Assembly (NCBI GenBank): GCA_016931595.1
Contig: JAFGEN010000045.1
Span: 1-33,087 of the forward strand
Direction of reading: 5' to 3'
Length of the DNA stretch: 33,087 nt
Source of the DNA: Candidatus Aminicenantota bacterium
Lineage (GTDB): Bacteria > Acidobacteriota > Aminicenantia > Aminicenantales > UBA4085
The translations under genes were made by a program, and so were the position numbers. This document shows, piece after piece, positions 27,136 to 33,087 of this stretch (position 1 is its first letter; the number at the start of each line of letters is the position of its first letter). Below the pieces are notes generated by a model, which was not told the DNA's origin, did not search any database, and saw only the letters and a list, made by a program, of their open reading frames with translations.

Positions 27136-28452
27136 TCAGCGGCCGGCCGCATCCACCCGGATATCTCCGTGGGAGGTCGCAATCGCGACCTTCGGCTTTC
27201 CCGTTTCGGCGGAGAAGGCCAGCACTTCGGTCGTTCCGTTGGATGTCTCCGAATCGGGTTTTTCCTCCAAACTCCAGATGATCCGGCCGTTCCGCGTCCG
27301 GGCTTCGAAGGGGGCCCGGAATCCGGCCGGCCAGACGAGGCGGACGTCGGCGTACTCTCCCTGCACGCCGATGCCCCCGGACAGGACCGGAGCCGGGGCC
27401 AGGGTCAGTCCGGCATGGGAGAAGATGACTTCGGCCGGTCCGGAAAATCCGGCCAGGGACACGTTCTTGTAGGTCGTCCGGACGAAGATTGTTCCCGCCC
27501 GAAGGTCGAGTCCGTCGACTTCGACGTTGTTCCCGTCCACCCGCAGGTCGCCGGTCAGGCCGTCGATCCGGACGCGACCGTACGAGTTCGTCACGTCGAA
27601 GCCGCCGTCGACGGCTTTTGCCGCAATGTCGCAATGCCCGGCCCGGACCTTGATCGACTTGGCCGAGGAAATGATGATCCGTTCGTAAGTGGAGGCGATC
27701 TCGGCCTCGTCTGCAAGGTTGGAGGCCGTGACCTGGGAATGGCTGCCCCGGACGATGGTCCGGCGGGCGATTCGGTCCAGCCCGACTCGGCCGTAGGAAT
27801 GGTCGAGGTCGACGGATCCCTCGACGTTGCGGATGTCGACGTCGCCGTGCGGAGCGGACATGCGGACGTCGTCTCTGACACCGTCGACATCGACGCCCCC
27901 GTAACTGGCGAAGAGCTCCAGCGGCCCGACGATTCCCCGGACAAGGACTTCACCATGGGGATTGCGGATTTCAGACCGTCCCGTGCCTTCGATCCGCACG
28001 GGACCGTAGGAATTTTTCAGGACGACAGCGGTCTGGGGAGGGACGAGAATCTTGAATTCGGTGGAGAAGCGTTTCCGCCGGAATTCCTCCCGATTGGTGG
28101 ACAGGACCAGGCGGTCGGGAGATGAGACCACGTTCAGCCGGAGGGATTCGGCGATCGCATCGGCGTCGGCCCGGGACCGGGCGTAGACGCGCTTTTTGAA
28201 GTGAACAACCGCCTTGTCGGGCCCCCCGGCGGCGGAAACCTCGATTGCCCCGCGGGCGTTGAGAACCTGGATTTCGGCCGGGACAGGGCCGTCGATCTCC
28301 CGGCTTTCCTCGTAAGTATACTCGTCGAATACGCCGAGCCAGGGACCGTCCAAGTCGAAAAACAGGTCGTCCAGGCGGCCCGACTTCGCGTACGTCAGGA
28401 AGACCCCCAGCCCGATGACCAGGAGGGCGAGAACGATATCCCGGGCTCGCAT
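27136..28452 (-). CDS. DUF4097-like ('toastrack') beta-helix protein with N-terminal membrane anchor
   Basis: N-terminal hydrophobic segment DIVLALLVIGLGVFLTYA followed by repeated beta-strand coils (NSYGPVRIEG, NPHGEVLVRG, ASYGGVDVDG, APHGDVDIRN, HSYGRVGLDR...). Confidence 0.85.
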   Translation of the reverse strand: MRARDIVLALLVIGLGVFLTYAKSGRLDDLFFDLDGPWLGVFDEYTYEESREIDGPVPAEIQVLNARGAIEVSAAGGPDKAVVHFKKRVYARSRADADAIAESLRLNVVSSPDRLVLSTNREEFRRKRFSTEFKILVPPQTAVVLKNSYGPVRIEGTGRSEIRNPHGEVLVRGIVGPLELFASYGGVDVDGVRDDVRMSAPHGDVDIRNVEGSVDLDHSYGRVGLDRIARRTIVRGSHSQVTASNLADEAEIASTYERIIISSAKSIKVRAGHCDIAAKAVDGGFDVTNSYGRVRIDGLTGDLRVDGNNVEVDGLDLRAGTIFVRTTYKNVSLAGFSGPAEVIFSHAGLTLAPAPVLSGGIGVQGEYADVRLVWPAGFRAPFEARTRNGRIIWSLEEKPDSETSNGTTEVLAFSAETGKPKVAIATSHGDIRVDAAGR

Positions 28453-28453
28453 C

Positions 28454-28669
28454 TCAATTCCGGTCGGAGGGCGGCTGCGGCGTGTCGGAGTTTTCGGAAC
28501 GGTTTTTGAGGCCTTCGATCAGCTTGGACGCGCCCCAAACGATCAGGATGACGGGCCAGAACCGCCAGACGTAATCCCAGGCGTCCAAGCCCATGTTTTC
28601 GAGGATGAAGACGAGGCCGAGGACGATGAGGACGAGTCCCCAGACAAGAGGATCTTTGCGCTTGGCCAT
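28454..28669 (-). CDS. Small LiaI/LiaF-TM-like (DUF5668-like) membrane protein
   Basis: MAKRKDPLVWGLVLIVLGLVFILENMGLDAWDYVWRFWPVILIVWGASKLIEGL: two TM helices with the LiaF-TM pattern. Confidence 0.8.
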   Translation of the reverse strand: MAKRKDPLVWGLVLIVLGLVFILENMGLDAWDYVWRFWPVILIVWGASKLIEGLKNRSENSDTPQPPSDRN

Positions 28670-28685
28670 GTTGACGCTCCTTTGC

Positions 28686-29177
28686 TCAGGTGTTTTTCTT
28701 CGAGAAGTAATCGGCGATCATCTTGATCCCGATGACGATGACGATGACCGGCCAGAAATCCCATAAACGGTCATAGTCGATGACGTTGAAATTCCCCAGG
28801 AGAAAGACCAGCCCCAGGATCATCAGGACCGCGCCCCAGAAGATCGAGCCGGCGGGAGTGGGGATATCGATGGACGGCGCGGGAATGGGGGCTCCTTCAG
28901 GCGTCAGCTCGCCGGCGGCCGCCTTGTTGATGGCCTTGGCGTTATTGACGCTGTCGATGATCTGGAAGAAATAGAAACCGGCCAGGAGCAGGCCGAAAAA
29001 CGGCTGGCCGCCGCGGTCCTGCATGGTCACCAGTCCGGCGAAGATGAGGATGAAAAGGATCCCCTTTGTGTACAGGCCGTTGTACAGGGATCCGATCCCC
29101 GGGAGAAAGGCGGAGAGGATGCCGGCGACGGCGGGGGATTTCGGCGGACGTTTCTGGATGATGACGGGTTCGGTCAT
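28686..29177 (-). CDS. TM2-like plus LiaF-TM-like membrane protein
   Basis: KSPAVAGILSAFLPGIGSLYNGLYTKGILFILIF (TM2-like), then GSIFWGAVLMILGLVFLLGNFNVIDYDRLWDFWPVIVIVIGIKMI. ATG at 29177 after AAGGAG. Confidence 0.8.
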   Translation of the reverse strand: MTEPVIIQKRPPKSPAVAGILSAFLPGIGSLYNGLYTKGILFILIFAGLVTMQDRGGQPFFGLLLAGFYFFQIIDSVNNAKAINKAAAGELTPEGAPIPAPSIDIPTPAGSIFWGAVLMILGLVFLLGNFNVIDYDRLWDFWPVIVIVIGIKMIADYFSKKNT

Positions 29178-29199
29178 GGGAGGTCTCCTTGAATGATAT

Positions 29200-29694
29200 T
29201 CAATCCTTGTCCCGCTCCAGCGGATTGGACGAACGGAGCGAGGCATAGAGATTTTCGGCGAAGGACCCGATCGAGCCGGTGATCCCGCCGGCTTGGGCGT
29301 AGAGCTTCTCGACCCGGCCGACGCCGCGGTGGAACGTCCGAACGACGTTTTTTTCGAAGTCGCGGCGGCCGGGGTTCAAAAGGTAAAGCGAGGCGACGAC
29401 GCCCAGGACGCTGGCCGCCGTCAAAACGGGCTGAAGGCTCGGTTTCCGGAGCAGGGTAAAGAGGGAAAATTTCTGCCTTGGAGCGGCGATGGAGACCAGT
29501 CGACCTCGAAGCTCCGTCCCCGGATCGACCTCGGGGAAGACGGCCAGGGCTTCGTCGGCGGCTCTGAGGCAGGCCAGGAGCGAGGTGCAGGCCGGGCAGG
29601 AGGCCAGGTGGACCTCGACCTCGGCCCGTTCCCGGGGGTCGAGAGCGGAATCGGCGTAGGCGGGGAGCAGGTCTTCGATGCGGTCACATCTCAT
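29200..29694 (-). CDS. Putative zinc-finger (ZAS) anti-sigma factor, single TM
   Basis: MRCDRIEDLLPAYADSALDPRERAEVEVHLASCPACTSLLACL (HxxxCxxC) and TM segment VLTAASVLGVVASLYLL; overlaps the upstream sigma gene. Confidence 0.9.
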   Translation of the reverse strand: MRCDRIEDLLPAYADSALDPRERAEVEVHLASCPACTSLLACLRAADEALAVFPEVDPGTELRGRLVSIAAPRQKFSLFTLLRKPSLQPVLTAASVLGVVASLYLLNPGRRDFEKNVVRTFHRGVGRVEKLYAQAGGITGSIGSFAENLYASLRSSNPLERDKD

Positions 29695-30247
29695 CGGAAT
29701 GCTCCTTTTTTTTCTGAAGGATCCGGGCCAGTTGGAGACGTCCTCGGTTGACCCTGGACTTTACCGTCCCTTCGGGCACCCCGATAATCGACGCCGTCTC
29801 TTCATAGCTTTTTCCCTGGATTTCCTTGAGAATGACGGCCATCCGGATGTCGGCCGGCAGCTGGTTGAGGCCGCCCCAGAGAATGCGCTGGCGCTCGTTT
29901 TGGAGGAGCCGCTCCTCGGGGCTCGACGTCCCGGCGGAGGCTGTCAGGATCCGGTCGTCGAATTCGTCCCGGTTTTTCTTTTCCCACTTGGTCCGGCGGT
30001 ATTCGTCGATCAGGTGATTCTTGGCCAGAGTGGTGAGCCAGGCCGAAAAGTTTCTTCCCGCTTCATACTTCGTGAGGGAGTGAAAGAGCTTGACGAAGAT
30101 ATCCTGGGTCAGGTCTTGGGCTTCATGGTAGGAACCGGTAAACTGATAGGCCAGGTTGAAGACTTTTTTCGAGAACTGGTCAACCAGCATGTTCCAGGAA
30201 CCTTCCCTGCCCTCCAGGCAACCTTGAATGATCGCGTCCAAATTCAC
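29684..30247 (-). CDS. ECF sigma factor (sigma-70 regions 2 and 4), module 1
   Basis: AYQFTGSYHEAQDLTQDIFVKLFHSL...FSAWLTTLAKNHLIDEYRR...LPADIRMAVILKEIQGKSYEETASIIGVPEGTVKSRVNRGRLQL. GTG start. Confidence 0.95.
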   Translation of the reverse strand: MNLDAIIQGCLEGREGSWNMLVDQFSKKVFNLAYQFTGSYHEAQDLTQDIFVKLFHSLTKYEAGRNFSAWLTTLAKNHLIDEYRRTKWEKKNRDEFDDRILTASAGTSSPEERLLQNERQRILWGGLNQLPADIRMAVILKEIQGKSYEETASIIGVPEGTVKSRVNRGRLQLARILQKKKEHSDEM

Positions 30248-30261
30248 TCACTTCACCCTGA

Positions 30262-30289
30262 TAGACGAGACCGCTCGAGGAAAAGTTCC
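30262..30289 (-). promoter_or_regulatory. Candidate ECF-type promoter upstream of sigma module 1
   Basis: Reverse strand GGAAC (30289-30285), N17, CGTCTA (30267-30262), resembling sigmaE-like GGAAC...GTCT promoters. Predicted TSS would fall only about 8 nt before the GTG start. Confidence 0.4.
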
Positions 30290-30448
30290 GTAACCAACGG
30301 CGTTATATCGAGACGACATGCCTGAAAACTATTCTACTCGATTTTCTGCCGACCGCACAGCCTCGGCCGCCCTCTTGAAAAAACGGCAGGAACGTTCTAT
30401 TTTTTAGTGAGAGACGCAACGGCCGGACCCGGAGAAGGGTTTAGAGAT

Positions 30449-31036
30449 ATGAAGATGGACGACCAAAAGCTTATCGCTCTCGTGAGCGACGGCGACCAAT
30501 CCGCGTTTGCGGAAATTGTTCATATTTATAAAGAAAAAATTGTGAATTTCCTCTACCAGATGACGGGCGATTATCAGAGGGCGGTGGACCTTTCCCAGGA
30601 GACATTCCTCCGGGTTTATTTCAAGGCCGACCGATACAAGCCCATCGCCCCGCTCTCGTCCTGGATCTATGCCATAGCCGCCAACCTAGCCCGGACCGAC
30701 CTCAAGCGGCGTCGCCGGATGAATGCCGTTTCCCTGGATGACGTTCCTCCGACCCTGGACCTGAGCACGCCGAGCGGGGAGGAATCCGATACGGGGCTCG
30801 CCCGGAACCTTAAGGCCGCCCTGGACGCTCTTCATCCCCGATATCGCTTGCCCGTCGTCCTCAAGGACGTCGAGGGATACAGTCAGGAAGAGATCGCCGT
30901 GATTCTCAAGAGGCCCGTCGGAACGGTCAAGGCCCGCATCAGCCGCGGCCGGGCGATTCTCCGCAAGCGTCTCGACCGGGCGGCCGGACATGGCCTCGAT
31001 TACGCGACCCGGGAGGTCTGCGATGAGCGAAATTGA
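30449..31036 (+). CDS. ECF sigma factor (sigma-70 regions 2 and 4), module 2
   Basis: LYQMTGDYQRAVDLSQETFLRVYFKADRY...LSSWIYAIAANLARTDLKRRRR...LPVVLKDVEGYSQEEIAVILKRPVGTVKARISRGRAILRKRL. ATG at 30449 after GGAGAAGGG. Confidence 0.94.
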   Translation: MKMDDQKLIALVSDGDQSAFAEIVHIYKEKIVNFLYQMTGDYQRAVDLSQETFLRVYFKADRYKPIAPLSSWIYAIAANLARTDLKRRRRMNAVSLDDVPPTLDLSTPSGEESDTGLARNLKAALDALHPRYRLPVVLKDVEGYSQEEIAVILKRPVGTVKARISRGRAILRKRLDRAAGHGLDYATREVCDERN

Positions 31037-31382
31037 CGTCTGGAAAGGGTTGGACAGGGTATTCGCGCCGCCGGATTTCGAAGACCGCACACTGCGGGCG
31101 CTTCGGGCCCGTCTCCGGCCTGATTCCGGTCTGCAGAGGGCCCGTTTGTTCCGGTGGGCACTCTCCGGTTCGACCGCCGCCCTTCTTCTGGTCTTCGCCG
31201 GCCTGAACCTGTTCGTCTTCAAAGGAGGAATGCCGGACGGCGGAGGGCTGATGTCGTCCGACCCTGTCCACGTGACCGAGCCGCTGAATTACGGGCGCGA
31301 AGTCCGTTCCTTGGCGGGGGAGAGGACCGTCTTCCTTCTGGAACAGGTTTCCGATACGCCCTCTTCGATCATCCGCTATTAA
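31023..31382 (+). CDS. Single-TM putative anti-sigma-like membrane protein without a zinc motif
   Basis: MSEIDVWKGLDRVFAPPDFEDRTLRALRARL...RWALSGSTAALLLVFAGLNLFVF; overlaps the sigma stop by 14 nt; no HxxxCxxC. Confidence 0.7.
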   Translation: MSEIDVWKGLDRVFAPPDFEDRTLRALRARLRPDSGLQRARLFRWALSGSTAALLLVFAGLNLFVFKGGMPDGGGLMSSDPVHVTEPLNYGREVRSLAGERTVFLLEQVSDTPSSIIRY

Positions 31383-31393
31383 TGGAGGATATC

Positions 31394-32791
31394 ATGTTGA
31401 TACGACGCGTTTTCGCGATTGGAGCCGCCTTGGGCCTGTTCGCTGCCGGCTGGTGCCAGGCTGCGGCGGGAGACGCTCCGGTTGAAGAACAAAGAATCGA
31501 ACACATCCTGAAAACCGTCGCGCCTTCGGTCGTCAAGGTCGAGGCCCGCAACGGCATCCGCAAGGTGGCAACCGGAGTGGTAATCGACAAGGACGGAACG
31601 ATTGTCACGACCGCCCTGATATCGCCCCGGGACGAGAAAATCACGATTTTGACCTTCGAGGGCAGGGAATATACGGCTGATTTCAAGGGGTTTGATTTGG
31701 AATCCGGCCTAGCCGTGATCCAAGTCAAGAACAAGGGGCTGCCGGCGATTTCCCTCGGTCAAACGGGCGACGCCCGCCCCGGGGCCTGGACCGGAGCGGT
31801 CGGCTTTTCTCCCGAAAACACTCCGGCCATCACCCAGGGGATCGTCAGCTCGGTCACGGATGAGCGCCTTCGGCTGAATCTCTGGGTCATGCCCGGCGCC
31901 TCGGGAAGCCCGGTCGTCAACTCCGAAGGACGGATGACCGGCGTTCTGCGGGGAACGTATGTCGATGAGCAGCCGTTTGTCTTTACGTTTCAAGACAGGC
32001 AATATACCGGCCGCGGCACCGTCATCAGCCGCGCCCAGGCGCCGTCCTCGGGAATGTCCGTGGCCGTTCCGGTTGACATCGTCCTTTCCGTCGCCGGCGA
32101 TATCAAGAAAAACGGCAAGGTCTTGCGGGGCTGGATCGGGATCGACGTCCTGGAGAGCGAGGGACGCCTGGAAATCGTCGAAGTCAAGCCGAAGAGCCCG
32201 GCCGAACTGGCCAAGCTCAAGGAAGGGGACCTCATCGTCCGCATCGACGGGAGCGGGGTCGATTCGGGAGCCGACTTCTCCCGGGAAATCCGCAAGCGCA
32301 AACCCGGCCAGGACGCCCTTCTCGGGATTCATCGCAACGGTGAAGAGGTCAAGGTGATGGTCAAAGTCGGAGAATATACCGAAGAAGAAGGCCGAAGAGA
32401 ACTCGAAAGCCGTTTTACGAGATTATTTCCCCCTCCGCTGGAGGATCAGGTCAGTGTCTTCAAGACATTGGGAGGACGGAACAGGCTCTTCTTCGGCCCG
32501 ACGAAGAACATCGGCATGTCGCTGCAGGAATTGACCCGAGAGCTGGCCGTCCACTTCGGGTCCAAAGAGGGGCTTGGGTTGCTCGTCACCCATTTTCCAG
32601 CCGACAGCCCGGCTGAAAAAGCCGGCCTGAAGGTCGGAGATGTTCTGGTCAAAGCCGACGGCCGGGATCTCGAAACGATCGACACGTTGTTTTTCATCAT
32701 GGACCGGAAGAAAGCCGGTGAAAAAATCACGTTTGAAATTCTTCGGGAACGAAAAACGATAACGATCGAGGTCCCGGTCGTCGGTGATTGA
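31394..32791 (+). CDS. Secreted HtrA/DegP-like trypsin-fold protein with two PDZ domains, predicted pseudoprotease
   Basis: Signal peptide; ATGVVIDKDGTIVTTALIS...FDLESGLAVIQVKN...GASGSPVVNSEG; PDZ-like regions RGWIGIDVLESEGRLEIVEVKPKSPAELAKLKEGDLIVRIDG and GLGLLVTHFPADSPAEKAGLKVGDVLVKADG. ATG 31394 after GGAGG. Confidence 0.88.
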   Translation: MLIRRVFAIGAALGLFAAGWCQAAAGDAPVEEQRIEHILKTVAPSVVKVEARNGIRKVATGVVIDKDGTIVTTALISPRDEKITILTFEGREYTADFKGFDLESGLAVIQVKNKGLPAISLGQTGDARPGAWTGAVGFSPENTPAITQGIVSSVTDERLRLNLWVMPGASGSPVVNSEGRMTGVLRGTYVDEQPFVFTFQDRQYTGRGTVISRAQAPSSGMSVAVPVDIVLSVAGDIKKNGKVLRGWIGIDVLESEGRLEIVEVKPKSPAELAKLKEGDLIVRIDGSGVDSGADFSREIRKRKPGQDALLGIHRNGEEVKVMVKVGEYTEEEGRRELESRFTRLFPPPLEDQVSVFKTLGGRNRLFFGPTKNIGMSLQELTRELAVHFGSKEGLGLLVTHFPADSPAEKAGLKVGDVLVKADGRDLETIDTLFFIMDRKKAGEKITFEILRERKTITIEVPVVGD

Positions 32792-32808
32792 GCCGGTTCG
32801 AACGGCGA

Positions 32809-33087
32809 TTAGAGGTCGAGCCAACGGTCGAGCATTTCCTCGAATTCCCCGGGGGAAAGGCGGGGCCGGTCGAAAAAGCCCCTCCCCATCCTCTGGCGGA
32901 TGGCTTCGTACAGGACAATTCCGACCGACACCGAGAGGTTCAAACTCTGAACCATCCCGAACATCGGGATCTTGACCCGGAAGTCGGCGGCTCTCCTGGC
33001 GGTCTCGGAAACCCCCTCCCGCTCGTTGCCGAAGACCAGGGCCGTTGGCCCGGAATAATCGAGAGACGTGTAGGGAACGGCCCCTGT
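32809..33087 (-). CDS. TrmH/SpoU-family RNA 2'-O-methyltransferase, N-terminus off the right edge
   Basis: Reverse-strand frame open to the edge: TGAVPYTSLDYSGPTALVFGNEREGVSETARRAADFRVKIPMFGMVQSLNLSVSVGIVLYEAIRQRMG...RWLDL*. FGNExxGVS and IPMxGxxxSLNxSV are SPOUT motifs. Confidence 0.93.
   Translation of the reverse strand, partial: TGAVPYTSLDYSGPTALVFGNEREGVSETARRAADFRVKIPMFGMVQSLNLSVSVGIVLYEAIRQRMGRGFFDRPRLSPGEFEEMLDRWLDL

Noticed and set aside
1-33087. CRISPR arrays, transposases, integrases, phage genes
   Set aside because: No repeat-spacer arrays or mobile-element proteins were seen in either strand; the tRNA-Gly is not flanked by an integrase.

Overview
GC-rich, gene-dense bacterial chromosomal window with no mobile elements or CRISPR arrays seen. 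Gene content and style suggest an Acidobacteria/Aminicenantes-like genome, but that lineage guess is inference only. From left to right: a partial alpha-ketoglutarate-semialdehyde-type aldehyde dehydrogenase, a MoaD-like protein and a tungsten-type aldehyde ferredoxin oxidoreductase (-); a deoxynucleoside kinase with panB-panC-panD (+); guaB and secA (-); a GT87-like membrane glycosyltransferase (+); an S46 peptidase, acpS, uvrC, uvrB and a bactofilin (-); a secreted VPS10/BNR beta-propeller protein followed by two M14-family proteins (+); tRNA-Gly(CCC); a LipM/LplA-like protein; an unrecognised 300-aa protein; two divergent ECF sigma modules; and a partial TrmH-family methyltransferase (-). 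Strongest leads: (1) tandem M14 proteins, the first having lost all Zn ligands and the catalytic Glu that the second keeps; (2) a sigma / non-zinc anti-sigma-like / HtrA-PDZ pseudoprotease operon in which the HtrA domain lost triad His and Asp but kept Ser; (3) a divergent ECF sigma-ZAS-TM2/LiaF-LiaF-DUF4097 envelope-stress-like operon whose DUF4097 protein has an 18-residue period with alternating Tyr/His; (4) divergent promoters whose two -35 boxes lie in one perfect inverted repeat, with a structured leader upstream of the VPS10 operon; (5) a G10 tract near the panB end where a one-base slip would fuse PanB to PanC; (6) a UvrC that ends before the C-terminal HhH domain. All calls come from reading the sequence; no database search was run.
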